DNA of 41,638 bases from Caldisericia bacterium (GCA_028700655.1 JAQVSG010000011.1:1-41638), one strand, 5' to 3'; shown: positions 9,164 through 19,491, counted from the first letter of the stretch. Numbers and translations are program-made. The notes: generated by a model from the sequence alone, not told the origin.

Positions 9164-10168
9164 ATGAATGTTGGTATTAATGGCTTTGGTCGAGTTGGAA
9201 AACAGATATGTAAAGTATTGCTTACGGAGTATCCAGAAGTAAATGTAGTTCAAATCAACGAACTAGCGCCTTTGGAAACCTCTGCTTTTTTACTGAAACA
9301 TGATTCTGTGTATGGATCGTATCCTGAAAATGTGGCATTCGACAAAGAGTTTTTAATCGTGGGGGAAAAACGGATCAAAATGACGCACGAGAAGGACATT
9401 GGGAGTCTTTCCTGGGACCCTTCTATCGAATTGATCATAGAAGCAACGGGAGTATTTACAAAGAGAGAAATGGCTTCAAAACACCTGCGGGGAAATATCC
9501 GACAAGTTGTTATTACAGCGCCTTCTTCGAATGCTGATTTAATGATTGTCATGGGTGTTAATGAAACCGATTTTGATTTCTCGAAACATCAGGTTATATC
9601 TAACGCATCTTGTACCACTAACAGTTTAGCTCCTATTGCAAAAGTACTCCATTCCCATTTTCAAATTCAGTATGGTTTTATGACCACAGTGCATTCGTAT
9701 ACAGCAGATCAAAAGTTGGTAGATGCACCTCATAAAGATCTTCGCAGAGCGAGAGCAGCGGCAGAAAGTATTATCCCTACAACCACAGGGGCTGCTGCAG
9801 CCGTAGGAATTGTGATTCCTGCATTGAAGGGAAAGCTTACGGGAATTTCTTTACGTGTACCAACTCCCACCGTATCTATTACCGATTTAGTCTGCCAAGT
9901 AGAAAAACCCGTTACAAAAGAACAAGTAAATCGTGCTTTGAAAGAAGCTTCAGAGAATGATTTGAAAGGGATATTAGGATATTCTGAAGAACCTCTTGTT
10001 TCGAAAGATTATGTACAAAATCCCTATTCGGGTATTGTTGACAGTCTTTCGACAGATGTCATCGGAGAACATTTGGTAAAAATACTAAGCTGGTATGACA
10101 ATGAATGGGGTTATTCTTCAAGAATTGCTCAATTGGTTGATTATGTACGTCTACAGATGAACAAATGA
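9164..10168 (+). CDS. gap: Glyceraldehyde-3-phosphate dehydrogenase, type I
   Basis: MNVGINGFGRVGKQ, active site NASCTTNSLAP, WYDNEWGYSSR. Confidence 0.96.
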   Translation: MNVGINGFGRVGKQICKVLLTEYPEVNVVQINELAPLETSAFLLKHDSVYGSYPENVAFDKEFLIVGEKRIKMTHEKDIGSLSWDPSIELIIEATGVFTKREMASKHLRGNIRQVVITAPSSNADLMIVMGVNETDFDFSKHQVISNASCTTNSLAPIAKVLHSHFQIQYGFMTTVHSYTADQKLVDAPHKDLRRARAAAESIIPTTTGAAAAVGIVIPALKGKLTGISLRVPTPTVSITDLVCQVEKPVTKEQVNRALKEASENDLKGILGYSEEPLVSKDYVQNPYSGIVDSLSTDVIGEHLVKILSWYDNEWGYSSRIAQLVDYVRLQMNK

Positions 10169-11346
10169 AATCTATCCGAGACCATTATTTTTCAAACACA
10201 ACAGTACTTGTTCGCGTCGATATGAATGTACCCTTGGATAAACAAGGAAACATTACCTCAGAGTCCAGGATTTTAGCAGCCGTTCCTACTCTTAATTTCT
10301 TACTTTCTCAAAAAGCAAAACTTGTTTTAATCACTCATTTAGGACGCCCTAAAGATCACGAAGCTATTTTTCAGACTGAGAAATTGGCTCTTCGAGTGGG
10401 TCAAATTTTAGGACCGGAAGTAATTGTGAAAAGCACCCAGGACATTGTGGGTCCAAGTGTAAAAAAACAACTTCAAGAAATCCCTTATGGGGGCATTTTG
10501 ATGTTGGAAAACATCCGTTTCCACCCAGGAGAAGTTAAGGGAGATATAGAATTGGCAAGGGCTTTATCTGAGCTTGGGGATACCTACGTAAACGATGCAT
10601 TCAGTTGTTGTCACAGGGATCATGCTTCCGTTACAGGAATCCCTGATTTTCTTCCCTCTTATGCTGGATTTCAATTGGAGAAAGAGATAGCAGAATTAAC
10701 ACATTTGAATACAGACCCGCAAAGTCCGTTTGTTCTTCTACAAGGAGGAGCAAAAGTTTCATCCAAACTAGGATTGTTAAAAGCACTACTTGGTAAACTA
10801 GACAAATTGATTATTGGAGGAGGAATGGCATTTACTTTTTTAAAAGCCATGGGCTATTCTGTAGGGCAATCCTTAGTGGAAGAAGATAAAATTGACGTAG
10901 CAGAGGGCATTTTGCAACTCGCCAAAAAAACAAACACAAAAGTTGTTTTACCTACAGACTTTGTTGTTACCGATGATGCACATCAACCAACCTACACGGC
11001 GACAGTACCTTTGGGAGAAATACCCAACGATCTGATGGGGGTAGATATTGGCCCAAAAACCGTACAGCTCTTTGTTGAAGAGCTATCTCCTGCCGCTACA
11101 ATTCTTTTTAATGGACCTATGGGAATCTTTGAAGTGCCTGCTTTCAACAAAGGAACCAAAGAATTGTATGCACTTGCTGGCACTCTCAAAAATGCATATA
11201 AAGTGGCTGCTGGTGGAGATACGGCGGCAGCGATCGAAACCTTTGGATATGTGAATTATTTTACTTATATATCGATGGGTGGAGGAGCTACCCTAGCTTA
11301 TATAGAGGGAAAACAATTGCCAGGTATACTTACATTGATGGACTAG
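10165..11346 (+). CDS. pgk: Phosphoglycerate kinase
   Basis: VLVRVDMNVPLD, LITHLGRPK, MLENIRFHPGE, VNDAFSCCHRDHASV, GGDTAAAIE. ATGA overlap with gap. Confidence 0.96.
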   Translation: MKSIRDHYFSNTTVLVRVDMNVPLDKQGNITSESRILAAVPTLNFLLSQKAKLVLITHLGRPKDHEAIFQTEKLALRVGQILGPEVIVKSTQDIVGPSVKKQLQEIPYGGILMLENIRFHPGEVKGDIELARALSELGDTYVNDAFSCCHRDHASVTGIPDFLPSYAGFQLEKEIAELTHLNTDPQSPFVLLQGGAKVSSKLGLLKALLGKLDKLIIGGGMAFTFLKAMGYSVGQSLVEEDKIDVAEGILQLAKKTNTKVVLPTDFVVTDDAHQPTYTATVPLGEIPNDLMGVDIGPKTVQLFVEELSPAATILFNGPMGIFEVPAFNKGTKELYALAGTLKNAYKVAAGGDTAAAIETFGYVNYFTYISMGGGATLAYIEGKQLPGILTLMD

Positions 11347-11356
11347 GAGTTCAACT

Positions 11357-13942
11357 ATGAATACAAATGAAATTCGAAAAGCGTTTCTACAATTTTTTAA
11401 AGAAAAGGATCATAGGATTCTAGATCCTTCTCCCTTGCCCATTGATGACCCAACTCTTCTCTTTACAGTGGCAGGAATGGTTCCATTAAAGAAGTATTAC
11501 TTGGGGGAATCTTCTCCTATTTCACCTCGAATGACATCTTCTCAGCCCTGTCTTCGCACGAACGATATAGAGAATGTTGGTAAAACACCTAGACATCATA
11601 CTTTTTTTGAAATGCTTGGCAACTTTTCCATTGGGGATTACTTTAAGAAAGAAGCCATCGAATTAAGCTGGGATTTGCTTACAAATGTGTATAAAATTGA
11701 CCCTGCTTTGATTTGGGTCACAGTCTTTCCGGACGATACGGAATCCAAAGAGATTTGGAAAACTCTGCTACCGGCTGTGAAAATTATTGAATCCAAAGAT
11801 AATTTCTGGCAAATGGCCGCCGTAGGCCCTTGTGGGTTTGATTCCGAAATACATATTGACTTGGGTTCTTCGATTGGATGTAAAAAGGAGAATTGTAATC
11901 CTTTGTGCGATTGTGGCCGTTTCTTAGAAGTATGGAATTTGGTTTTTATGGAATTCACAATGGATGAAAAAGGAGAGAGATTGCCTCTCCCCAAAAAGAA
12001 TATTGATACCGGTATGGGCTTGGAACGGATTTCTTGTGTGCTCAATCATGTGCAGTCCAACTATGATACCGATCTATTCCTTCCCGTGATTCAATCGATT
12101 GAAAAAATATCGGGTATAAGCAAAGAAGAAAAACGATTTCGTTTTAATATAATAGCGGACCATGTTCGGGCCATTCCTTTTCTAATTTCCGATGGAGTAT
12201 TTCCTGAGAATAGCAAACACGGGTATGTGTTAAGGAGGTTGATTCGAAGAGCGAAATTGTCTGGACATTTACTCGGCATTGAAGAAACCTTTTTGGCCCC
12301 GCTTTGCGAACAAGTGATTCAGCAGATGGCAGAAAGGTACCCAAAGCTTCTAGCCCATACGGATAATGTGAAAACTGTTGTAACAAACGAAGAAGAGCAG
12401 TTTAGTCAAACGTTGAAAGATGGATATAAAATATTTCAAGAAGCAGCTTCAAAAGTTGCTTCCATGTTTCCTGGAGATATTGCTTTTAAGCTCCACGATA
12501 CCTATGGTTTTCCCGTTGAACTAACCAAAGAGCTGCTGGAGGAAAGAGGGTTATGTCTAGATGAGAAGCAATTTTATTCTCTTTTGGATGAACAGAAACA
12601 AAGAGCGAAAACTGTTCATGCATTTTCGGACACTATTTCTGAAACGGATTACTGGGTGGATCTACGAAATGAAATTGGCAATACTCTTTTTTTGGGGTAT
12701 GAGCGAGATGCTTCTAGTGCCATCATACGAACCATTTTGCACAAGGGCAAGCCAGTAACGGTAGCGAATCAGACCCAAGAAACCTATACAATTCTAGTAA
12801 ATCAAACCCCGCTATATCCCGAAAAAGGCGGCCCCATTGGAGACCAGGGTATGATCCAATCCAATGGAGGTGTTTTTAAGATAACGCGAACATTTTCTCC
12901 TGTCGAAAACCTAATTATTCATGAAGCTGTTCTTGAGAATGGTCAATTCCATCCAGGAGACACCGTTCAGATCACCGTTGATGTGGAATTTCGTAGAGGT
13001 ATTCGAAGAGCCCATACAGCAACGCATTTACTTCATGGTGCTTTAAAGCGCATTATTGGGGAGTATGTGAATCAATCTGGTTCGTATGTGGAGCCTGATT
13101 CTCTACGATTTGATTTTAATGCTTTTGAAGCCTTGTCGGTAGACCAAATACATCAAATTGAAGACGATGTAAATCATTGGATTGCTCGGTCAGAATATGT
13201 CAGAACTGAAGTAAAATCTTTGCAGCAAGCTGTACAAGAAGGTGCAACTGCTTTGTTTAAAGAAAAGTATGGAGAAGAAGTTCGGATTGTGGAGATTTGT
13301 GATATATCAAAAGAACTGTGTGGTGGACTCCACGTTTCTAACACTTCAGAACTACGGTTGTTTAGTATTATCAAAGAATATAGCATTGGGTCTAACCTTC
13401 GAAGAATTGAAGCTGTGGTTGGTATGAAAGCAATTGAAAGGTGTCGAGAAGAATCAAAGTTGGTGAAAGAAGCCAAAAGAATCATTGACAAGCCTGGTAT
13501 TGATCTTATTCCTGCGATCCAATCTTTACAGATTGAGCTGAAAGAAAAAGACAAAGAGATACGTTCTTTACGATCCTCCTTACAGTCTTCTTCCGCCTGT
13601 GATGTTATTCAACAAGCACAAGATATTGGAGGGTATTCATTGCTAGTGCATTCATTGGATAACAGCGACATGAATATGTTAAGAGGGTATGCAGATCAAC
13701 TCCGGTCTCGGACCAAAAAGCCTATTTTAACGTTCATCACATCCAGCTTCGAAGAACAGTACATTGGGGTTCTTGCAAGTTCAGGAGAGATCAATTGCAA
13801 AGATGTATTAAAACACATTCAATCGAAATTCTCCATCCGAGGCGGAGGGAATCCAAAATTAGTCTCTCTTGGTGCGATTCATAAAGAAGACATCCCTCCT
13901 ATTTCTCAAGCTTTGCAAGATTTTTTGAAAAACCGTGAATAA
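11357..13942 (+). CDS. alaS: Alanyl-tRNA synthetase
   Basis: N-terminal EIRKAFLQFFKEKDHRILDPSPLP; editing domain HTATHLLHGAL and CGGLHV motifs; 861 aa. Confidence 0.96.
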   Translation: MNTNEIRKAFLQFFKEKDHRILDPSPLPIDDPTLLFTVAGMVPLKKYYLGESSPISPRMTSSQPCLRTNDIENVGKTPRHHTFFEMLGNFSIGDYFKKEAIELSWDLLTNVYKIDPALIWVTVFPDDTESKEIWKTLLPAVKIIESKDNFWQMAAVGPCGFDSEIHIDLGSSIGCKKENCNPLCDCGRFLEVWNLVFMEFTMDEKGERLPLPKKNIDTGMGLERISCVLNHVQSNYDTDLFLPVIQSIEKISGISKEEKRFRFNIIADHVRAIPFLISDGVFPENSKHGYVLRRLIRRAKLSGHLLGIEETFLAPLCEQVIQQMAERYPKLLAHTDNVKTVVTNEEEQFSQTLKDGYKIFQEAASKVASMFPGDIAFKLHDTYGFPVELTKELLEERGLCLDEKQFYSLLDEQKQRAKTVHAFSDTISETDYWVDLRNEIGNTLFLGYERDASSAIIRTILHKGKPVTVANQTQETYTILVNQTPLYPEKGGPIGDQGMIQSNGGVFKITRTFSPVENLIIHEAVLENGQFHPGDTVQITVDVEFRRGIRRAHTATHLLHGALKRIIGEYVNQSGSYVEPDSLRFDFNAFEALSVDQIHQIEDDVNHWIARSEYVRTEVKSLQQAVQEGATALFKEKYGEEVRIVEICDISKELCGGLHVSNTSELRLFSIIKEYSIGSNLRRIEAVVGMKAIERCREESKLVKEAKRIIDKPGIDLIPAIQSLQIELKEKDKEIRSLRSSLQSSSACDVIQQAQDIGGYSLLVHSLDNSDMNMLRGYADQLRSRTKKPILTFITSSFEEQYIGVLASSGEINCKDVLKHIQSKFSIRGGGNPKLVSLGAIHKEDIPPISQALQDFLKNRE

Positions 13943-14888
13943 GGTATTGCTTGGATCTACACAGATCCTTGTATCTGAAATGGCATTTGGGACACTCGTA
14001 ATAAGTCCTTTGCAAGCCAATATACCGGCTCGTGAAAGTCAATTCTTACTTGAGTATGCGTTTGATCAAGGTGTGAATTTCTTTGATACTGCTCATTTGT
14101 ATCAAACCTATTCTTTTTTTACCCATATTCCCTCTCACAAAAAAAACCAAATGGTTCTTTCTTCGAAATCCTATCAACCTGATTACAAAGGGATGATGGA
14201 AGAAATTGATTATGGATTGCAGCAAATACAGCGAGAGTATTTTGATATTTTTATGTTGCATGAGCAAGAGAGTATATATACATTGAAGGGACATCGAGAG
14301 GCATTAAGAGCCGTTATGGATGCAAAAAAGCAAGGCAAGGTACGAGCTGTTGGAATCTCTACACACTCTGTACAGCTTACAAAACAACTTCTTCTTCACC
14401 CTGAATTTGAGGTAGTCCACCCCATTTTCAATCAGGTGGGTCATGGGCTTATTCATGGGAATCTAGAAGACCAAAAAGAGAACATTAAGCAATTGTATGA
14501 AGCAGGCAAAGGGCTCTTTGTTATGAAACCCTTAGGAGGAGGTCGATTGTACAAAGATTTTTACCCTTCCATCACCTGGGTACGAGATTTTCCCTATAAG
14601 CACTCAGTGGCTATTGGAGTAAAGAATAAACAAGAATTGGACGTCGACATTGCTATTTTTGAAAATACGTATAAAGAGGACATGAAAGAAAAGTTACATT
14701 TGGAAGAAAAAAAATTGTTTTATAATCGTTCCCTTTGTAGTTTGTGTTTAGCGTGTACGAAAACCTGTCAGTTTAATGCACTGCAATACAATGAGAAAAA
14801 AAACTGCATTGAGATCCATTATGACCAATGCGTTACATGCGGTTATTGCGTAGCACATTGTCCGTCTTTGGCGTTACGTATTCTGTAA
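13935..14888 (+). CDS. Aldo/keto reductase with C-terminal 2x[4Fe-4S] ferredoxin domain
   Basis: GTG start overlapping the alaS stop (GTGAATAA); AKR segments FFDTAHLYQTY, SSKSYQPD, VGISTHSVQ; two Cys clusters CSLCLACTKTC and CVTCGYCVAHCP. Confidence 0.88.
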   Translation: MNKVLLGSTQILVSEMAFGTLVISPLQANIPARESQFLLEYAFDQGVNFFDTAHLYQTYSFFTHIPSHKKNQMVLSSKSYQPDYKGMMEEIDYGLQQIQREYFDIFMLHEQESIYTLKGHREALRAVMDAKKQGKVRAVGISTHSVQLTKQLLLHPEFEVVHPIFNQVGHGLIHGNLEDQKENIKQLYEAGKGLFVMKPLGGGRLYKDFYPSITWVRDFPYKHSVAIGVKNKQELDVDIAIFENTYKEDMKEKLHLEEKKLFYNRSLCSLCLACTKTCQFNALQYNEKKNCIEIHYDQCVTCGYCVAHCPSLALRIL

Positions 14889-14906
14889 CTATGGTATACT
14901 ACTTAC

Positions 14907-15341
14907 ATGATAATAGCATTTGATTATGGCACAAAGAATATTGGTATTGCGGCAACCGATGAAAATGAAATTTTTTCGTTTGCAAAGTGTTCTATTCCGA
15001 CATCGGAATACCAAGCAAATCCTGCTATAATTGTTCAGCGCGTTCCCCAAATACGGGAAGCAGATCTTCTTATTGTGGGGCACCCGAAAAATCTTAAAAA
15101 CCTGTCTACACCTTCCACTATAAATGCAGAATTGTTTTCAGAAGAACTTAAAAAGTTGTTTCCTGCTAAGACTATTCTTTTGTATGATGAGCGATTTACT
15201 TCTAAAATTGCGCTCCAATGTTCGCAAAGTTCCCGACCCAAATCCAAAAAGAAAACCCTGCAAGAAAGAGCAAATAAAGACATGATTGAAGCTCAGATTT
15301 TGTTACAGGAATACTTAAAGAGAAGAGATAATGAGATATAA
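14907..15341 (+). CDS. ruvX: RuvX/YqgF family Holliday-junction resolvase/pre-16S rRNA nuclease
   Basis: MIIAFDYGTKNIGIAATDENE, VGHPKNL, LYDERFTSKIA, KDMIEAQILLQEYL. Confidence 0.87.
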   Translation: MIIAFDYGTKNIGIAATDENEIFSFAKCSIPTSEYQANPAIIVQRVPQIREADLLIVGHPKNLKNLSTPSTINAELFSEELKKLFPAKTILLYDERFTSKIALQCSQSSRPKSKKKTLQERANKDMIEAQILLQEYLKRRDNEI

Positions 15342-16383
15342 AAATACAATTGACATCCATTCAAAAAAAAGCCGTTTCAAACGAAATGTTCTTTTAACAA
15401 TCACTATAGCAGGGTTGCTATTCTTTACTGGGTGGATGGGGTTTCAATGGTTCCAAGAAGGGATTCATGTAGCCTATCATGGACCTGTGTCCTTTTCCAT
15501 TGAACAGGGAGAATCGTTGGAGACCATTGCAAACAAGCTCCATGAGTTAGATTTGATTGGAAATCCAGATATATTCATACTGTACCTTCGATTCCATCAG
15601 GTGGATGCGAAAGTAAGAAGTGGTGATTATGAGATTGAAGAAGGTATCCAAACAATTCAAGAACTAGTGAGCTGGCTTCTTCAAGGACAGGAAAAGGTGT
15701 ATACATATACGATTCCAGAAGGGTGGACGATCAATCAAATTGCCATGATGTTGTATCAAGAAGAAATGATTGAAGATCCCTTGGAATTTATTGAACTTGC
15801 GAAATTCAATGGAGGTTGGTTCCCATTTCGATTTCAAGAGGAGGTTCTGGAATCTGATTCTCTAGAAGGATATCTATATCCAGAAACGTATTATATCTCT
15901 AAACTCAGTTCTATAAAACTGATTGAACAAATGCTTCAACAATATGATAGCTTAATTGAAGAAAATCATCTCCTACGAGCTCAAGAGTTGGGAATGACTT
16001 GGACTGAAATCATGACGCTCGCCTCCATTATTGAAAAGGAATCGGTGGGTTCTGGAGAAATGAGTCTAGTATCCTCTGTTTTTCATAATAGGTTACGGGA
16101 TTCATGGCCTTTGCAATCCTGTGCTACCTTGGAGTATGCCATACCCAGAGAAGGGTATGTTTTTACAGAAGAAGAATTGAAAACAGACACTCCTTACAAT
16201 TCCTATATGTACCCTGGTCTCCCACCGACGCCTATTTGCAATCCTAGTCTGGACGCAATAAAGGCAGCATTATGGCCAGCCGATACCGAGTATTATTTTT
16301 TTGTATCAAAAGGGGATGGAACCCACGCTTTTAGCAAATCTTTAGAGGAGCATAACCGGAATGTCAGGAAATATATCCCCTAG
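15331..16383 (+). CDS. mltG: Endolytic murein transglycosylase MltG (YceG-like)
   Basis: Single N-terminal TM, then SGDYEIEEGIQTIQELVSWLLQGQ, IPEGWTINQIA, LEGYLYPETYYI, LASIIEKES, NTPYNSYMYPGLPPTPICNPSLDAIKAALWP-like signature, YYFFVSKGDGTHAFSKSLEEHNRNV. Confidence 0.93.
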   Translation: MRYKNTIDIHSKKSRFKRNVLLTITIAGLLFFTGWMGFQWFQEGIHVAYHGPVSFSIEQGESLETIANKLHELDLIGNPDIFILYLRFHQVDAKVRSGDYEIEEGIQTIQELVSWLLQGQEKVYTYTIPEGWTINQIAMMLYQEEMIEDPLEFIELAKFNGGWFPFRFQEEVLESDSLEGYLYPETYYISKLSSIKLIEQMLQQYDSLIEENHLLRAQELGMTWTEIMTLASIIEKESVGSGEMSLVSSVFHNRLRDSWPLQSCATLEYAIPREGYVFTEEELKTDTPYNSYMYPGLPPTPICNPSLDAIKAALWPADTEYYFFVSKGDGTHAFSKSLEEHNRNVRKYIP

Positions 16384-16615
16384 TTGGAAAGAAAAAGAGT
16401 ATCAAGTACAACTGCCCAAAGAAGATATTTGGTATGTCCAACATTTACTGCATACAAGCGAAGGAGTTGCTCTGGTAACCCTAGCTTCTATGAAGGACGA
16501 AGTAGGAGAATTTGTTGTTATTACCAACACAGACCAAGAAGCTTTTTTCATTGCCTTGATGAAGGAAATACAAAGCCAATTGCCCACTGTACTTTTTCAA
16601 CCAAAGAATGAATAA
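16361..16615 (+). CDS. Small DUF4911-like protein
   Basis: 84 aa ORF nested between mltG and yqeG, overlapping both; length and pattern (EYQVQLPKEDIWYVQHLLHTSEGVALVTL) resemble DUF4911. Confidence 0.6.
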   Translation: MSGNISPSWKEKEYQVQLPKEDIWYVQHLLHTSEGVALVTLASMKDEVGEFVVITNTDQEAFFIALMKEIQSQLPTVLFQPKNE

Positions 16616-17129
16616 AATGCTCCGCATTCCAATGAAACCAGATAAAATTGCAGAAAGTCTCGAATCCATTCCTTTGTCTATGTTGGAAACATGGGGCATC
16701 GAAGGGATCATATTGGATGTTGATAATACCATTCTTCCAAGAACTTCTGATACAATAGCCCAAAGTGTTGAGAACTGGATTCTGGAAGCAAAAAAACAGT
16801 TTCAAATCATCATTGTGTCCAACAATTCTAGGAAAAAAATAAAAAGAGCTTCTCAGCCACTTCAATTGGCTTACATCCCATGGGCGCTAAAGCCGATTCG
16901 ATATTATTTCCTTAAAGCATCTCGGAGGATTCACGTTGAACCTTCCAAGATTTGTGTCATTGGAGATCAGCTGTTTACGGATGTTAAAGGTGCGAAGGCA
17001 TGTAAAATGAAGGCGATTTGGGTACAACCATTAGAACCGGGAAAAGATATGATTTGGACAAAAAAAAGAAGAAAGAAGGAACAGTTTTGGATACAAAAAT
17101 GGAGTTGCGATTTTTCTCTAAAGATTTGA
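16608..17129 (+). CDS. YqeG-family HAD IIIA-type phosphatase
   Basis: IEGIILDVDNTILP (HAD motif I), IIVSNNSRKK, CVIGDQLFTDVKGAKACKMKAIWVQPL. Confidence 0.88.
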   Translation: MNKMLRIPMKPDKIAESLESIPLSMLETWGIEGIILDVDNTILPRTSDTIAQSVENWILEAKKQFQIIIVSNNSRKKIKRASQPLQLAYIPWALKPIRYYFLKASRRIHVEPSKICVIGDQLFTDVKGAKACKMKAIWVQPLEPGKDMIWTKKRRKKEQFWIQKWSCDFSLKI

Positions 17130-18424
17130 TTCCTCACCATTACCGAAAAAAATACCAAATCCATACCGTGGATTGGGATGGTACATCTCTTCATTTCGAC
17201 TCAATGATTCCTGTCCCCATCGAAGTACAGAATGATATTTTACAAGAACTTGGCTTGGAGATTCCCTACAAAAAAGGGGAGCATACCACTTTACAAGGTG
17301 ATGAAACATTGGAATGCTTTTTTTCATATGCATTTCAGCGGCGTACAACGGATATCCATTTTGAACCGCAGGAAAAAATGGTAAGTATTCGATATCGAAT
17401 TGATGGTCTTTTGCATCCTGTTGATTCGATCTCCCATGAAGAGTACCAGAAAATGACGCGCGTTATCAAATTGAAAGGGGGTATGGATATTACGGAAAAT
17501 AGGCTTCCTCAAGAAGGTGGTTTTCGTCATGAGAGTTGTCAATTTGATATTCGAGCGTCCATTGTACCTTCTCTATATGGAGAAAAAGCAGTATTACGAA
17601 TTCTTCCTGTTTGCAATCAATTGCAAAAGTTAGAGTTGTTAGGAATGACAGAATTCCAAATGAAATTCGTTCAAAATGCTGTTCGTAAAAGAAGTGGGTC
17701 AATTATTGTCAATGGTCCTACGGGGTCGGGTAAATCCACAACCCTTCATGCAATTCTCCAAGAACTTGATTGTACGTCTAAGTCTGTTTTGTCCATAGAA
17801 GATCCCATAGAAATTGTAGATCCCATTATAAGTCAATTTCAGGTTGATGAAGCTCTTGGATTGACTTATGCTGAGTACTTAAAGCGTGTTTTAAGACAAG
17901 ATCCCGATGTTATTCTATTGGGAGAAATACGAGATAAAGAAACAGCTCGATTGGCTTGTGAGGCATCACTAACGGGTCATTATGTACTCTCAACCATTCA
18001 TACAAAAACAACCGCTGATGTTGTTTTGCGCCTTCTTGAAATGCAATTGGAACCTTTTTTAATTGCAGATGCTCTCCAACTTATTATTAATCAACGACTG
18101 ATTCGCAAATCTTGTCCCTATTGTTCTGTAGAAGAAAAGATTTCACCTATGTACCAAAAAGTTTTCCATGTGGAAACCCAAAAAAAAGGACGGGGATGTC
18201 ATTATTGTAACAATACTGGTTATTTGGGAAGAGTGGGGTTGTTTGAGATCAACCAAATTAGCGAAAAGGCCCGTGATTTTGTTTTTTCTTTCTTATCACA
18301 TGCCAATGTGAATCAGTGTATGCAGCTTTTAAATGAGGGCATTGCTTTTACGATGAAAGATCACGCGACAGATCTCATTAAGAGAGGATTGACAACTTAC
18401 CAGGAAGTGCTTCCATGTTTATGA
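17087..18424 (+). CDS. GspE/PilB-type secretion/pilus assembly ATPase
   Basis: Walker A GPTGSGKST, Asp/His boxes (RTTDIHFEPQEKMVSIRYRIDGLL; SIEDPIEI), LLGEIRDKETARLACEASLTGHYVLSTIHT, zinc-binding CPYC...GCHYCNNTGYLGRVGLFEI. Start uncertain: a TTG at 17087 sits downstream of an SD-like gaagga; ATG at 17099 is the alternative; the ORF track start at 17018 is deep inside yqeG. Confidence 0.9.
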   Translation: MDTKMELRFFSKDLIPHHYRKKYQIHTVDWDGTSLHFDSMIPVPIEVQNDILQELGLEIPYKKGEHTTLQGDETLECFFSYAFQRRTTDIHFEPQEKMVSIRYRIDGLLHPVDSISHEEYQKMTRVIKLKGGMDITENRLPQEGGFRHESCQFDIRASIVPSLYGEKAVLRILPVCNQLQKLELLGMTEFQMKFVQNAVRKRSGSIIVNGPTGSGKSTTLHAILQELDCTSKSVLSIEDPIEIVDPIISQFQVDEALGLTYAEYLKRVLRQDPDVILLGEIRDKETARLACEASLTGHYVLSTIHTKTTADVVLRLLEMQLEPFLIADALQLIINQRLIRKSCPYCSVEEKISPMYQKVFHVETQKKGRGCHYCNNTGYLGRVGLFEINQISEKARDFVFSFLSHANVNQCMQLLNEGIAFTMKDHATDLIKRGLTTYQEVLPCL

Positions 18425-19491
18425 AAAAGAAACCATCCTCCAAAGTAATTGTTCTTTCAGCTTCAGAAAAACTACAGTTTCTTTTTCAAGTGAGCCTAAT
18501 GCTGTGTCAAAGAATTTCTGTTGCTAAAACTCTTGAAATTCTTGTACAAACACAAAAATCAAGAAAAATCAAAAAAGTATGTCAAACCATTCTTGAAGAA
18601 ATATCTCATGGAAATTCTATTGCTGTATCGGTGGACGCCATTTTACAACCCCCTGCCTTTTTTCTTGCAATCATTCGTAGTGGAGAAAAAACAGGGCACT
18701 TGGGTACATATCTACTCAAAGCGTATACATTTTCAAAAAAACAGTACGACGCAAAGAAAGATCGTAGATCCCAAGCTTTTTATCCTTTGTTTGTGTTTGT
18801 GTCCACTTTTTTTCTTTCTTGTGGGATAGTTGCGTTTGCGATTCCTAATATGGTTTCCATGGCAGAATCATTGCAACTAGTGTTGCCCGGTACCATTCTG
18901 TCACTACTTTCTTTTTTTACTTGGGTAGAAATGAATTGGGGATATTTGGTGTTTGGTTTTTTACTTCTGATCGCGTTGTTTTGGTGGTTTTTACGAAGAA
19001 ATCGATATTGGATTGACTGGCTTTTGTTACGATTGCCCTTTTATAATTCGTATATTCGGAAAAAGGAGTTATTGTCATTGTTTACTCTTTTATCGATGCT
19101 CCTAAAAGATCAAATACCACTGGAGAAGGCTTTGGAATTATCTTTGGAAACAATCCAAAAGGAACCCTTACGCGATGAACTGTCCTTTATATTTCAGCAG
19201 ATATATACCGGCAATATGGATTTGACAAAATTTGCTTCGGCATTTGGAAAACAGGGTTCTTTTATTGCCTTTTTAAAATCTAGCGTAAACAAAGAACAGT
19301 TTATTGAAAATACCGATTTTCTGATATCGGTTATTTCACAAGAAATAGACGACAGCAAGAAAAAAGTAACAAAATTGATTGAACCAGTATCCTTGGGATT
19401 CATTGGATTGATGGTATTGTTTGTTATTACAAAAGTCTATTTGCCCATGTTCGAAATGTTTAGTTCTATGGAATGGATGAGTGGATTCTAA
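18415..19491 (+). CDS. GspF/PilC-type inner-membrane platform protein
   Basis: Two repeats with FFLAIIRSGEKTGHL-type signature and multiple TM segments; C-terminal KLIEPVSLGFIGLMVLFVITKVYLPMFEM; directly follows the ATPase. Confidence 0.88.
   Translation: MFMKKKPSSKVIVLSASEKLQFLFQVSLMLCQRISVAKTLEILVQTQKSRKIKKVCQTILEEISHGNSIAVSVDAILQPPAFFLAIIRSGEKTGHLGTYLLKAYTFSKKQYDAKKDRRSQAFYPLFVFVSTFFLSCGIVAFAIPNMVSMAESLQLVLPGTILSLLSFFTWVEMNWGYLVFGFLLLIALFWWFLRRNRYWIDWLLLRLPFYNSYIRKKELLSLFTLLSMLLKDQIPLEKALELSLETIQKEPLRDELSFIFQQIYTGNMDLTKFASAFGKQGSFIAFLKSSVNKEQFIENTDFLISVISQEIDDSKKKVTKLIEPVSLGFIGLMVLFVITKVYLPMFEMFSSMEWMSGF

Noticed and set aside
16384-16611. 75-aa plus-strand ORF overlapping the DUF4911-like gene
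   Set aside because: Out-of-frame overlap; the 16361-16615 frame has the better start context, overlaps and recognisable pattern.
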